Shown here: positions 32,928-44,445 of the stretch, one piece after another
Layout: each line of letters opens with the position of its first letter
How positions within the stretch are numbered: position 1 is the stretch's first letter
Assembly: GCF_032362555.1 (NCBI RefSeq)
Contig: NC_083513.1
Location: forward strand, 2,418,001-2,482,000
Source: Amyelois transitella
Taxonomy: Eukaryota; Arthropoda; Insecta; Lepidoptera; Pyralidae
DNA: 64,000 bases
Direction: 5' to 3'
The notes under the pieces: generated by a model
The model's database searches: none
What the model saw: the letters and a program-made list of their open reading frames with translations, nothing else
Told to the model about the DNA's origin: nothing
Program-made: the position numbers and the translations under genes

Positions 32928-33136
32928 TTAAAGTTTTTTAGGTGGCGGATGATTGTGCAAGGTGTTGCACTTGACAATCTCATTGCCGATCATAAATATA
33001 GAAGCTCTGCATTCCTTGCGGTTAAAGCTACACCACCAACGTGTTTTAGCACCAGAAGCATATTGTTTTAGAAATTTGTGCCCCTCCAAATAGATGATTT
33101 GGGCGCCGCCGCGAGATGATCGCGCGAATACTGGAC
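32928..33136 (-). CDS. mod(mdg4): FLYWCH alternative 3' exon 18 (minus; no start codon)
   Basis: On the complement it follows CATTTCAG|GT, phase 1; 70 residues. Core: IIYLEGHKFLKQYASGAKTR, RWWCSFNRKEC (C-x6-C), and LHNHPPPKKL-stop. All ligands are present. There is no in-frame start codon near the beginning, so it only makes sense as a spliced exon. It lies only ~250 bp from a plus-strand FLYWCH exon, so the two directions interleave here. Confidence 0.88.
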
Positions 33137-33387
33137 CTGAAATGTGAAATAAAAAATGTTAAAAAATAAATGTTGAATGTGGATGAAGCGAAGGTAGTAT
33201 GCAGAGATCGTGGCAAGTGGAAATAGTCTCTGCCTACTGCCTCCGGGAAAGAGGCGTGATTTTATGTATGTATGTTAAAAAATAATATTTCTAAGTCTAA
33301 AGCTACGTTGAGTGATTTTAATGATTTAAGCATTCTCTTTAGGGAAAAGCTTATAAATGAGACCTGAAATATCAAAATGTTTTTCAG

Positions 33388-33605
33388 ATGTGACTTTCAC
33401 AAGATCGGTCAAAGGACGACCCATAATCCTCGTGGGCCAATACAGGTTTAGCTGTTGTTATATAAATAGTCATAAAAAGGGGAGCAAATTAAGATGGCGT
33501 TGTTCAACCCACCATAATAAAGGCTGCAAGGCATTCGTCATAACTTTCAACGACGAGATTCTTAGGAGCTGGAACGGACATAACCATGAGCCAGTCATCC
33601 TATAA
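33388..33605 (+). CDS. mod(mdg4): FLYWCH alternative 3' exon 16 (last plus-strand exon)
   Basis: FLYWCH exon after TGTTTTTCAG|AT, phase 1. Core: SVKGRPIILVGQYRFSCCY, LRWRCSTHHNKGC (C-x7-C) and GHNHEPVIL-stop. Although on the plus strand, it is most like minus-strand exons at 36482, 38024, 40928 and 41713 (RW-CSTH--KGC, ND-I segment). Repeat B lies at 33190-33270 just upstream. Confidence 0.9.
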
Positions 33606-34738
33606 AATTCAAAATTTGTATAGTAATATTAGTATACAATGTAAAAAGTAATATAGTATTAATATTTAACTTTAAATTAGAACCACTCCTTATCTTTTCC
33701 TCGTCGTCAAAGGCGCTTGTGATTCTTCTTTAGGTGATGGGCTAGCAACCTGTCACTAATTAAATCTAAAAAGATCTATCATTAAGCTATACAGCACGTG
33801 GCCATTCAGTTTAGTCACCCCGCAAGGGATATAAACATTATTATTATATGTATGTTGTTTATTTTTCACACTAATCTATTACAATGTTACGGTAATTACA
33901 ATATGTGGTAGTGTTGAAACATTTTAGATTATGAGAGGCGGGTGTCTGAACTATACAGAGCCTGTGTTTCAGTAAACCAGCTTCTCGAACAAAAAATATT
34001 TAAATATTATTATAAATATAATTAGGTTTTATGATGGTAACACTGTGGAAGTAGAACGATGTAAATGAATGTTAATACATTGTTCTTCTTATCTCCTAGG
34101 TATATATTTAGCTCAAATGATGCGAAATTCGCCGCTAATGTATATTCTTCTTCTATTTTACTTTAGTATAGAGAATACCTATAATTATGCACATGTTTAT
34201 AACAATTATGCACAAGGTTACAATTATGGGTTACAAAATAATGCCCATTAGTACAGACTAATACATTAACTATAGGTAGTAACTATTTGATATGCCTGAA
34301 ATAAATTAACAAATTACGTCTTATTCATAATTTATACGTATGTATATGTCGTATTATTATTAAGATTATTCAGAATAAACATTCTTAAAATGAGAATGAG
34401 ATTTTAATTTATTAAGAGAATTTATTTCGACTGAATTTAAGGGTAACACATTCCTAGGAATGCACAGTGATTATTCTTATTTATTTAATATAGGAATATT
34501 GTAAGTGATAATTAGACAGACTAGAATTATTGACTATATGACTAATGCCTTTATTTGTTCTATAACCATTAAAATATTAAAGAAATCTCGCTAATGGCCG
34601 ATTCACACTCAGACGAAATACGACGCGATATTTTAATATAATGACTAGAATTTAACTTCATATTGCATACTTAGAGTGTAGTACCTACGTAAAGGACATG
34701 ATACTATTCTCACTAGCGGAGTCGCGGGCGAAAGCTTC
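33606..34738. other. spacer between plus and minus arrays
   Basis: Bases 33676-33860 are a plus copy of repeat A. A 60-codon frame at 34069-34251 rich in Tyr and Asn has no domain and no phase-1 acceptor, and is not called. The rest is AT-rich. Confidence 0.45.
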
Positions 34739-35169
34739 TTACTCAAATATCCGAATCTTCTCATGTAAATTTTCGACGTGAACTTTCAAATTGTATTTCT
34801 TCAAAAACCTCCGCTGGCATATATGACATTCAAACGGCTTCTCGCCAGTATGGGTCATTCCATGTTTACCTAAATCGTGTTTAGTTTTAAAGCTACGGTT
34901 GCAAATATCACATTTAAACGGCCTCTCTCCGGTGTGAAGAGCTATATGTCTTCCCCACAAAGTTTTTTTCGGAAACGATTTGGTGCAGATGTTGCATTGA
35001 AAAGGATTCACGCTCTTGTGTTTGTTGCGCATGTGTCGGCTGAAGTTGGAAACGCTAGCGTATCTGTGCTTGCACAGATGGCACTCATATTTGCGATCTG
35101 CCGAAGCGGGATTCTCGGCTGCTGAATTTTCACGTGTTGTTTCACTGTTTTCTTTAGTTTTGTTGCCAT
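34739..35169 (-). CDS. four C2H2 zinc fingers, alternative 3' exon
   Basis: On the complement a phase-1 exon follows TTATGTTTTCAG|AT. A polar leader (about 30 residues, Lys/Glu/Asn/Thr-rich) precedes four C2H2 fingers: YECHLCKHRY with H-x4-H, FQCNICTKSF, FKCDICNRSF and FECHICQRRF. Linkers are TGERP and TGEKP, typical of DNA-binding finger arrays. It ends in ENLHEKIRIFE-stop. Such C2H2 tails are the usual type in lola, another BTB gene with alternative 3' exons, but are unexpected among FLYWCH exons. The same phase and same acceptor style suggest it belongs to the array. A separate C2H2 gene whose last exon happens to lie here remains possible. Confidence 0.8.
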
Positions 35170-36481
35170 CTGAAAACATAATTGCGATCTTATTAAGGAG
35201 CTTCGGAACACAACTTAAAAATTATAAGGCACATCATATATTATGTAACTTTACAAATAACTTATTCCTATGTTTACTATTACAATTTGTACATCATTCA
35301 ATTTTGATGTACTTGTACTTAGACATAAAATATTAAACTTTAAGCCCAAAATAAGTTACATCTAGTTTCTAAGAAAGGGGGGAGAGGGACAGGAATAAAA
35401 CAAATGGAATCTGAGTTTTACTTATTACCTAGATCATTCTTTTAATAATTTGGGATGGTCGTGGAAAATGCAATTGTAAACTACTCGACAATAGATGGCG
35501 TTAATGTATATAAGCAGTATTAAATTAAATAAAAATACTAGTAGTAAATCAAATAACTAGTAATTTACTATTGATTTAATTTGCTACTAATTTAATTTCT
35601 AATTTAATTAACTACTTCTACTTATATACATTAACGCAAAATAAAATTGAAACTCATAGTAATGATATCACTAAGCCATCCAGCTAATCGTGGCCATCGA
35701 GTCTGTTTTGACTATTGGCTCTGTCTACCCCATGAGGAACAAAGACGTGATATATTTGTGTGTATAACGCTATGGAGTTAATAAACATACAATGAAAGTC
35801 AAATAAGTTTAATAGGGGCAAGTGTTGAATTTATTATTATTATTTTACATAAAACCTCATTTATAATAAATATTCACATCAAGCAATCATCAAAATCTAA
35901 CATATAAAATAGAGGACATTGACTAACTGATTGACTGATATATTATCGTACATCGTCAAATTCTTACTGAAATTTGGCATGTTGGTTTCTTATGTGGACT
36001 CGCGTCGGTGATTGAATCGGTGACAATGCGAAGAAAGGCGCAGGTTCGAAACCCGCCTCGACCGTACCGATGACTGATGTCGAGGTTATGTACATTCGTT
36101 TGAATACTAACCGATGCTCTTACGATGAGGGAAAACATCGTGAGTTACCTGCACATTCAGGTAACCAAAATCAATCATACGGGTTAGGGGTTCACCTGCA
36201 AAGCTAACTCAACGATACTATTTTTATAATAAATACTTATACTATAGATAAACATCCAAGACACAGACCACAGAGGCCGTCAAATGCCAGGAGGAACAAG
36301 GATAAGTATTGTATGTGGACAAATAAAGGATAACCGAAATTACATACGAATGGAAATAATCGGAAGATTCATAGATTGAGAGTAGATAGGGAGAGAGATT
36401 CCTCACGATGTTTTCCCTCACCGTAAGAGCACGGCACCGTAACATGCAAAATTACAATGTTTCATCTCAAAAAGGCTTCAT
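35170..36481. other. spacer with SINE and repeat A copies
   Basis: Bases 35460-35640 contain AT-rich near-palindromic text with repeated ctagtaatt/attaaatta blocks. Bases 35660-35765 are a partial plus repeat A. Bases 35995-36245 are a tRNA-derived SINE (gattgaatcggtgac, ggttcgaaacccgcc, ctcttacgatgagggaaaac). Bases 36395-36440 repeat its body in minus orientation. Confidence 0.6.
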
Positions 36482-36702
36482 TTATCTTCCATATGGGGGT
36501 GGATGATTGTGTTCGCAGGTAAGTGAAGTTATCATGTTATCCAGTACATGAATCGACGCTCTACAACCCTTGGAGTAGTGGGTGGAACACATCCATCTAG
36601 TTTTGCCCACCCCTGACTTGGAGTGAGAAGCGTAGGCCCAATAGTATGTGTAGCGGTTGTACCTTATCAGCTGCCTACCCTTCTGGGACATAATGAATTC
36701 CA
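36482..36702 (-). CDS. mod(mdg4): FLYWCH alternative 3' exon 19
   Basis: On the complement, after TATGTTTTCAG|TG, phase 1; 74 residues. Core: LIRYNRYTYYWAYASHSKSG, TRWMCSTHYSKGC (C-x7-C), EHNHPPPYGR-stop. The start (EFIMSQKGRQL) matches the next exon at 38024 (EFVMSRRGNRL), so these two are a recent-looking pair. Confidence 0.91.
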
Positions 36703-38023
36703 CTGAAAACATAAGTTTATATAATAAATGCCATATGTACAGGTTGACTTTATATATGTATCAAATTGTATTTCGCTAGGCTATTATATATTATACATTA
36801 TACGGCTTTATGATGGTATTTAGAAACAGTGATAACATAGAAGATTTTGTATCGTAAGAGACGGAAAAATACGTATTTACAAATAATATGTCATATCGTA
36901 TTTGGGCTAGCAACCTGTCACTACTTGAATCTCAATTCTATCATTAAGCCAAATAGCTGAATGTGGCCATTCAGTCTTTTCAAGACTGTTGGCTCTGTCT
37001 ACCCCGCAAGGGATATAGACGTGACCATATGTATGTATGTATTTCGCTACTCTATCAGCTTGGAAACTTGCTGAACTGGATGGATATGGCTGTAGCGGGA
37101 GCGATGATTCGGGGTCGACCGCCACAATGGTAAGATCTTTCCGAAGGTGTGAGGGGAACCGCGCGACAGACGATGTTGAGTCGGAGGTTGTGTAGCCCCA
37201 ATCCATGAAATCTTTGATAACGCGATTTAGCATACACACTGTGATAGGCTGGTGGCATGTGACGTTTGAAATGTCGTCATAGACTCTTCGCTGCTATTGG
37301 CTGAGCGTCGTATTCTAACTATGATTGGCTGATGGCGTGTTATGTTAGTTGAAGTCATCACATGCCCTTAGCTTTAGCGACATCCGTGTACTGGGATCCG
37401 CATCCGAAAGGAATGGCATTGGCTTATTCTAAAATGCCAGGAATCACACGGCACGGTAAGAGATAAGGACGAACGAGACAACCCGATACGTGTGAAGCGA
37501 TATAGGTAAGGCTTACTTTGTAGAAGATGAAGCGGAGTCGGGAGAAGGAACGATTTTCAAGGTATTTAAACTTTATTGCACCTATAATAATGTTGTTGGT
37601 TGGTTTAATGTTTTTATTATATTTTACAGTTAGCTCGTGAAGTGATGTGGATCGCCGTACATTCTTCTTTTTTTTCTAAAGCCTGTACCTAAACCTTCGC
37701 ATACAGTCAATGAAAATACAAAATGATAATAGTATTACGCAAGTCTTGGACTGATTTTGGGCTAGCGCATCTGTACATACTTACATATGATCAAGACAAA
37801 GCCAACAGTCTTGTAAAGGCTTAAGGGTCACGATCACGATAGTATGGCTTAATTATGAAATTGAGATTCAAATAGTGACAAATTGCTAGCCCATACACCT
37901 ACAAGAAGTATCCCAAGTTTATTAGCCTTTTCTTAGTCGCCTTTGACGACATCCATGGGAAAGATATGGAGTGGTCCTATTCTAACGTACCGGACACCAC
38001 AAGGTTTATGAGCCCTATATAGA
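36703..38023. other. spacer with repeats
   Basis: Bases 36904-37042 are a plus repeat A with its tail. Bases 37130-37480 share the blocks gcgatttagcatac-c-ctgtg and ggtggcatgtgacgtttg with 39900-40020, another dispersed element. Bases 37775-38000 are a minus repeat A ending next to the following exon. Confidence 0.55.
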
Positions 38024-38232
38024 TTATTTATTGGTACTTGGATTATGGTTATGAATACCGCGTATAACCGCAACCTGGTTGTCTATGGTGAGGATAGAAG
38101 CCAGACAACCCTTGGAGTAGTGTGTGGAACACCTCCACCGTGTTTTGCAACTGCCTTTGTTAGCTATAGCTGAGTAAGTATACTCATGCAATTTCAGAAG
38201 CCGATTGCCACGTCTTGACATTACGAATTCCA
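38024..38232 (-). CDS. mod(mdg4): FLYWCH alternative 3' exon 20
   Basis: On the complement, after TTCTGCTTCCAG|TG, phase 1; 70 residues. Core: LLKLHEYTYSAIANKGSCKT, RWRCSTHYSKGC (C-x7-C), IHNHNPSTNK-stop. Paired with the exon at 36482 by sequence. Confidence 0.91.
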
Positions 38233-39197
38233 CTGGAAGCAGAAATTAAATACAATTACTGTAAAATTACATTACATTAATATCACGTCTTTATCTCTTA
38301 CGTGGCAGATATAGCCAAGTCTCGGAAGTCTCTGTTTAATGATGGAATTGAACTTCAGTCAGTGGCACGTGGCTAATCTATCCCTTAAAAGAATCACAAG
38401 TTTGTAACCCGTTCTCTTGTACAACTTTTAAATTCTGCATGAAATGGAAGTATGCCACACGCTATGTTTTTATAACATAGCGTGACAAAAGTTTACCTAT
38501 TACAACATTAAATTCTGTAATCACAAAAGAAATTGATTTAGTTCTTACAATTCAATTTTTCTGAATGCGCTCAATTCAAGATAGAAATGTTACTTTTATT
38601 AATGTTCAAAAGACACCAAAATAACTTTCATGGCGTTAACAAATTTAATTTGTTTTCCTTATATAAAAGCTACACTATACATACACGAGTTTTAATATAC
38701 ATAATACTTTATGATGCACAGCATCAAATCATGTCAAAAACAATATTCACAAACGTATGTATAACGTAAAATTCATCATTCTTTACCTTCTACTGGCGTA
38801 AATTACAGTTACGTACTCACCTCTATGGAAAAGAGTCCGGGGTTTGCGTTTCGACCATAATCCTGAACTCGGTAAGTCAGGCTTTTACACGATACATCCC
38901 TTGTCAGATATCCGCAACCTTTGCCGGGAAACCTAACTTACATTGGATTATTCCTTTAGGCGCCTCTTATGACACCCAAGAAAAAAGGAGCGGTCGTATT
39001 CTAAAGTACGGATGACAAAACGCCACGCATTTATGTCATTACTGCAAACTATTAAAAAAATATGTGTCAACTTTCAACTTGCGAGCGTCAACGCTCATAT
39101 AATAGTCAATAAAATCACTCAACTAAAGTGTTCCGGCGAACGCCTTAATTCAATAAACCTTCAAAATTCAAGATGAAAGGTTAAATATTTTTATTAT
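38233..39197. other. spacer
   Basis: Bases 38280-38405 are a worn minus repeat A. Bases 38800-38990 (tacgtactcacctct-tgg, ggcgcctcttatgacaccc) look like another repeat also hinted at near 31.9k and 54.1k. A short inverted pair gctatgtttttataacatagc sits at 38461-38481. Confidence 0.45.
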
Positions 39198-39394
39198 TTA
39201 ATGATGTTGAGGCGGATGTTCATGCATTCCTTTCATGATAACAATATGATCATCAATCGTGCGCACGCTAGCTTTGCACAGTTTGTGCGATGCGCACGCC
39301 CATCTTAAAGTTGTGCCCAAAGTAATGTGATACCTATACCGGTACCCCCTGTATATGAGCAAGGGTTTGCCTGACCGCGTCGTACTATATATAG
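39198..39394 (-). CDS. mod(mdg4): FLYWCH alternative 3' exon 21
   Basis: On the complement, after ATTCTTTTCAG|CT, phase 1; 66 residues. Core: LLIYRGYRYRYHITLGTTLR, RWACASHKLC (C-x5-C, shorter than its neighbours' x7), and MHEHPPQHH-stop. The last residues add extra His. ORF extension upstream of the acceptor is intronic. Confidence 0.89.
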
Positions 39395-40927
39395 CTGAAA
39401 AGAATTGGTATATTAATAAGTGATGATTATGTTGTAGTTCCACCGATTTGCATTAGACGGCATTTATTTGTTTAGAGATACAAAAAGAAAACAGGACACT
39501 ACGTGTGAAAGCCGTAGGCAAAACTTAAAAAATAATGTAATATTTACTTTAAAAATATCAACCATAAAAGCGATAACAAAACCCTGCTAAAACATTATTT
39601 GTTAGAACAAAAAAGAAGCAAACAACGCAAGAATAGGTGTCAAAATTGTACACATAGGTATACACGTGATGATACCGTACGTACCCTACGTACCCTTACG
39701 GGGTAAGAGCCCAGTATCACAATGTTCCAAGGCCACGTTTGGTAAAATGGTTCAAACCCGGTTTCCACCAAAGCGAAGGGGAAAGGAGAAGATGTGCTGC
39801 GACGCTGGCAGTTTATTGCCACCAAAGCAGAGAGGAGATGTAAGCTATGCGTAGCAGAGATATAAGCTATATAAACGAAGTCTACGAAATCGCATACGAA
39901 GGGCGGGCCCGAAGCTGGAGTCGGATGTTGTATTTATGCTCCAATCCGTGAAATTTGCTTGCGCGATTTAGCATACGCGCTGTGGTAGGTTTGGTGGCAT
40001 GTGACGTTTGTGAAGTCACCACATATTTAAGAATATCAAACGCATATTTATGTATATCGTAGTTTAGTATATCGAAGTTTGAAAGAGAGTCTTAAGAAAA
40101 TCAAAGACAAATACAACATAAATATCACTTTAATTTATAAGAATTTGAGGTATTTTTATAATGCATTTTTTTTCAAATACGACTAACATACTGCAGTATA
40201 ATTTAAACTATACTATTATTATATGACTATTAGGAACCATTATTGTATAAACATCATGAGAACTTAATATAGTAACTGAGCAAGCTGAAAGAGTATAGGT
40301 AATTTATCATTTCACATGTCCCTGTTATACAAATTGAATTAATAAATATTACATATATTTCATAATAGGTATGTGTATGAGGTATCAATTCATTTTTGCT
40401 CAAGGCGATAACTGTCTTCGCTCAAACAGATCAAGAAGTGTTGTAGCATTGTTGTGTAATTTGTAAATATTAATCTGGATTAATTTAAAAAATATGTCTA
40501 TTCAATGGTCGTCTCATTTAATCGCCTCCCCTACATGGCGACCCTGCCAATATTTTGTATTTTTTTGGTACACCGTTTGACTTTAATTAACCATCCTTAT
40601 CATTTAAGACTGCTCATAGTGTCGAGTTATTCAAGCCTCTCGTTACATAATTTTCACATGTTGAAAAAGCTCTAAAACTAGGTTACATACTATTACTTTG
40701 AAAAAAGAACATTAAAGCAAAAAGAGAGGAACAATTTTAAATATAGTAGTGAATAAGGTATAATAGATATTGAAATTTTCAATTATTAAATTGCTCTGAA
40801 TCGTGGCGAGGACAGACGCACTGGAAGGGTCACCCTGAGAGATAACTGTGACGTTTTAAAAAGACGACGATTGGAAAAAGACTTCAACTACACAACCACA
40901 CTACGGACGAAATCATCATTCTCCTTG
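39395..40927. other. spacer with dispersed element
   Basis: Bases 39640-40030 are GC-richer and share blocks with 37.1-37.5k, probably copies of one mobile element. Bases 40040-40800 are AT-rich without coding signal. Confidence 0.45.
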
Positions 40928-41136
40928 TCAATTACCGAACATCATCGGTTGATGATTATGACTGTTGTTGAACTTGATAATTCTGTTACCGCTCGTGTGC
41001 ATTTTAGCTTTGCATTGCTTGTGGTTGTGTGTCGAACAAACCCACCTAGTCTTCTTGCCAGACACGTTCTTGGAACAAAATGTGTATCCTCCGACGCTTA
41101 GTAACGTCTTACCTCGTCGACTTAACACGAAATGCG
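40928..41136 (-). CDS. mod(mdg4): FLYWCH alternative 3' exon 22
   Basis: On the complement, after TTTTCTCCTTAG|CG, phase 1; 70 residues. Core: LLSVGGYTFCSKNVSGKKTR, RWVCSTHNHKQC (C-x7-C), SHNHQPMMFGN-stop. The acceptor ends TAG rather than CAG. Member of the RW-CSTH subgroup. Confidence 0.91.
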
Positions 41137-41712
41137 CTAAGGAGAAAAAATAAATAAGTTAATACTCGTCTCAGTAGAGAAAAACTTGTGTAAATAAAAA
41201 ATAAAAATATACTCATGCATATTTATGATTTATTAGTTAATTAGACAAAAATAACTTACGTACAGACATTTTTAATGATTATACGATTGGTAGATTTAAT
41301 TTTTTGATTTTGTTAAACTATAGTCAACATTTTTTTTTTAATTAGTTTTGATAATATGTTAAAATATATTAGCAACTCAAAGATGGGATGCCGAAGGGGA
41401 TGCTAACTTTACGATACTGTATTTCACAACAAATACATAATTAGATGTTATAAGATAAGGTAATAAAGAAGAAAAATAAAGAGTAAAGCCATAAATGAGA
41501 TAGAAGGAAGTCAACAAGACTGTGGCGTGCAGCAAATGGATACTAACAGCTCAGAATAGAAAGTGGAGGGAGTCGAAGATGGCTTTCATCAAATATTTGA
41601 AAGAAAGAAGAAGACAAAAAGGTTAAGAAGAAGAAGAAATAAATAGAGAAATATTGATGGCCCGAAGCAATCATAAAAAAAAAAACATTTTACATCTTTA
41701 CGCCAATGTAAA
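41137..41712. other. spacer
   Basis: AT-rich; bases 41450-41640 are purine-rich (agaagaaaaataaagag and gaagaagaagaaat). No coding signal. Confidence 0.4.
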
Positions 41713-41921
41713 CTACCGCCTATTTGAATTATAGTGGTCATGACTCGAATTTCCATGGACTATTACATCGTTTAGAGTGTAGAGGAAAGCCTTACAGCCC
41801 CTGGAGTGGTGGGTACTACACACCCATCTCTTCTTTTCCTTGTAAGTACTCTTGTGAAAAAATGTGTAACCGTCTAAACTAATGTGCGGCTTGCCACTTC
41901 TTGACAGTATCATTGAACACG
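41713..41921 (-). CDS. mod(mdg4): FLYWCH alternative 3' exon 23
   Basis: On the complement, after TTTAATTTTAG|CG, phase 1; 70 residues. Core: ISLDGYTFFHKSTYKEKKR, RWVCSTHHSRGC (C-x7-C), SHDHYNSNRR-stop. Similar to the exon at 40928 (both begin with a -LSR-GK- stretch and use a TAG acceptor). Confidence 0.91.
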
Positions 41922-42496
41922 CTAAAATTAAAATAACATTTGAATAACATATTAAACTGGAATAAATTGCATAATGCGATAAGGCCGCCTTTTGTACATT
42001 ACCTTAACATAAGCTTAGGAAAATCTATTTTTATAATTTTATGTGCAATAAAGGGTATTTTATCTAACTATTACTTATAAAAGGGAAAACTGAAAAGTGA
42101 ATGTGTGTACTATTTTTTATTTATTGATATATAGGCAATTACACTTATTTTGGCTTGTCCGGAATAGAGTTATTTATTACAAAAAGGCGTTTAAATTAAA
42201 AAAAAAGATAAAAAGTTTAAAATAAAACTGAAAAGTGAATATATGTACTATTTTTAATAACTTATATAAAAATCCACTTACGATTATTCAATACAAAATA
42301 AAAAAAAGTTGCGAACATGAACTTCCGTTTTAAAGGTGGTTGAAAATACAGCAGTAAAATATATATTTAAATAAATTTTGTTGTTCATAAGAGTAAGAAA
42401 TTTTGGATCATCCAGCTCAACTTATAGACAAGAGCTCTGTTTTCTTAAAATTATCTTTTTGAATACTTATATGTCTTCGAGTAAGGCATTGCAGTC
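41922..42496. other. AT-rich spacer
   Basis: The phrase aaaactgaaaagtgaat-t-tgtactattttt occurs twice (about 42086-42120 and 42225-42258), a short local duplication. No coding signal. Confidence 0.4.
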
Positions 42497-42750
42497 TTAA
42501 TTTTTACCCGAGAAATCGAAAACACTACTGATGTGACCATAAAATGTATTAAAATGTTCATGAACATTATGTATCCTGACCACGTGGTCGTGTTCCGTGG
42601 TGTGTACGAAGGCTTTGCACCCTCTCGAATGGTGTGAAGAACACGCCCATTTCTTTATATTAAGTCGCTTGCTCGCACCCTTATGGAAGAACTTGTATCC
42701 TCCAATTAATAAGTGTTTCTTGCCAGAATTTGAAAATAATTCGACAAGAC
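42497..42750 (-). CDS. mod(mdg4): FLYWCH alternative 3' exon 24
   Basis: On the complement, after TATATCTTTCAG|GT, phase 1; 85 residues. Core: LLIGGYKFFHKGASKRLNIK, KWACSSHHSRGC (C-x7-C), VHEHFN. The tail is longer than in its neighbours (TFYGHISSVFDFSGKN). Confidence 0.9.
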
Positions 42751-43371
42751 CTGAAAGATATAAGAAAATCATTATTTACATACTACTGAGCGAAACAAGC
42801 ATGTCAAATAACATGTACCGTAGTTATATATTTTATTTACGAGTATGGTTAAATAGTTTTTAATATTTATAAATACATACATATAGTCATGTCTATATCT
42901 CTTGCGGGGTAGACAGAGCTGACAGTCTCGAAAAGACTGAAAGGCCATGTTCAATTGTTTATCGCCTAACATAATTAATTAAGTTTTACGTACCTATAAT
43001 TATATTTGTCTCTTACGAGATAGAAAGAGCCAAGTTTGAAAAAGTATCGAAGGCACCATCAGCTCCATGGCTTAATGATGGAATTGAGATAGTGACATGT
43101 AACATATTTACTATTAAAAACATCATCATATTGAGAGGAGAATGACGGTGCTAGAGGCTAAGGTACATTCGATGGATCTGGCTTAATAGAACACTTTAAT
43201 CCGCAAATTTTTTACGACAAATTTATTCCACAGAAAAGTTATTTATATAAACGAGGAGGATTGGTTGTTAAAAGCATAACCATTTATAAAAATCTTTATT
43301 CATGTATTAAACATATTTTCTGAATTTATTGAAGGTAAGCTTGTAAGTAAACAATATGCTACTGGTTTTCA
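42751..43371. other. spacer with repeat A fragments
   Basis: Bases 42874-42965 and 43000-43105 are minus fragments of repeat A (cttgcggggtagacagagct; ccatggcttaatgatggaatt). No coding signal. Confidence 0.5.
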
Positions 43372-43634
43372 TCAGTACTCGTCCTCGCTTTGATCTTTCA
43401 CCTTCAACTTGTTCCTGTCCGGCCATGTCTTGACATGTTCATTGATCAAGTAAATAACTCTATCCTGGACCGTGTGTGCTATAGCCCGACATCCGAACTT
43501 GCTGTGGCTGGTACACCTCCAGCGCACCTTGTCACCGGTGAATCCATTCACCCTGTATCTGAAGCCATCTAATACTAGAACGGTCTTCCCTCTAGAGTTT
43601 AATTCGAATAAAGCTTTGATACCATTGCTTTCGT
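43372..43634 (-). CDS. mod(mdg4): FLYWCH-like 3' exon 25, last His ligand missing
   Basis: On the complement, after ATTAATTGCAG|AC, phase 1; 88 residues. Core: LVLDGFRYRVNGFTGDKVR, RWRCTSHSKFGC (C-x7-C), then NEHVKTWPDRN, where the second His of the HxH pair is Lys. The tail is charged and acidic (KVKDQSEDEY). It shares NG-TGDK-RWRCT with the exons at 44237 and 46337, which also lack the second His. The frame is intact, so this is a subgroup trait rather than decay. Confidence 0.87.
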
Positions 43635-44236
43635 CTGCAATTAATATTGAAAACAACATCTACATCAATATATATAACCACGTATTTATTCCTTACGAAG
43701 GCAACAGTTTCGAAAAGAGTGAAATGCCACGTTCAGCTGTCAGGTTTAATGATAGAATTGAGGTTCAAATTGTGACAGGCTGCTAGCCCATCGCCTTAAA
43801 GAAGAATCCGAAGTTTATTAGCATTTCCCTTGATACCTAGAGCCTTTTCCAAAATCTTCCTACATTGAAGGGAAAATACTTTGGACTTTCTTTTAAAGAG
43901 TTGTGCATAATATGTATAGTTTATTAAATAAAGTTATTGAATAAAGAAATATATTCTTGTTTCATAAATAAACAAATTACTAATTAAGTTTGTAACGAAA
44001 ATTTCGATGTTATTATATTTTTATTGAACAAAAAATGTTTAAAATTAGTTTGTAAGTCACAGCTTAATCGCCCTGTCAGCTTTTAACTATTATTCCAATT
44101 CTTCGTTACTCTGATATTATTTATTTTTTGGAAAGAATTGAAAATATAAAAAAAATCACCAAAATCAGTGAAACAGACTAAAATTTTTGAATAATACTAA
44201 TAAATCAGTATTACATTTTATCCAGCGTATGTAACT
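43635..44236. other. spacer with repeat A copy
   Basis: Bases 43670-43840 are a minus repeat A copy (cgaaaagagtgaaatgccacgttcag, ggctgctagcccatcgcc). The rest is AT-rich. Confidence 0.5.
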
Positions 44237-44445
44237 TTATTCCGTATAACTAGTGGTGTGCTCATCTCTATAAAACACGATGTCATCGAACACCGTATGG
44301 ACAGACGCTCGACATCTGAATTTGGCGTGCGTTGTACACCTCCACCTTATTTTGTCGCCAGTACTGCCATTAATACGGTATTTATTGCCATTAAGTATCA
44401 AATTTTTTTTGCCATTCAAATTGGTTTGTATCATTCCTGTTGTAC
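44237..44445 (-). CDS. mod(mdg4): FLYWCH-like 3' exon 26, last His ligand missing
   Basis: On the complement, after TTCTTTCACTAG|GT, phase 1; 70 residues. Core: NLILNGNKYRINGSTGDKIR, RWRCTTHAKFRC (C-x7-C), FYRDEHTTSYTE-stop; HxT replaces HxH. It is a close duplicate of the exon at 46337 (both carry TNxNGKKNLILNGNKYRING and end DEHTTSY-E). The DNA around the stop (tataactagtggtgtgctca) is nearly the same too. Confidence 0.89.

Noticed and set aside
34069..34251. Tyr/Asn-rich 60-codon plus frame
   Set aside because: The nearby TTTAG acceptor in phase 1 gives an immediate stop, and no domain is present.
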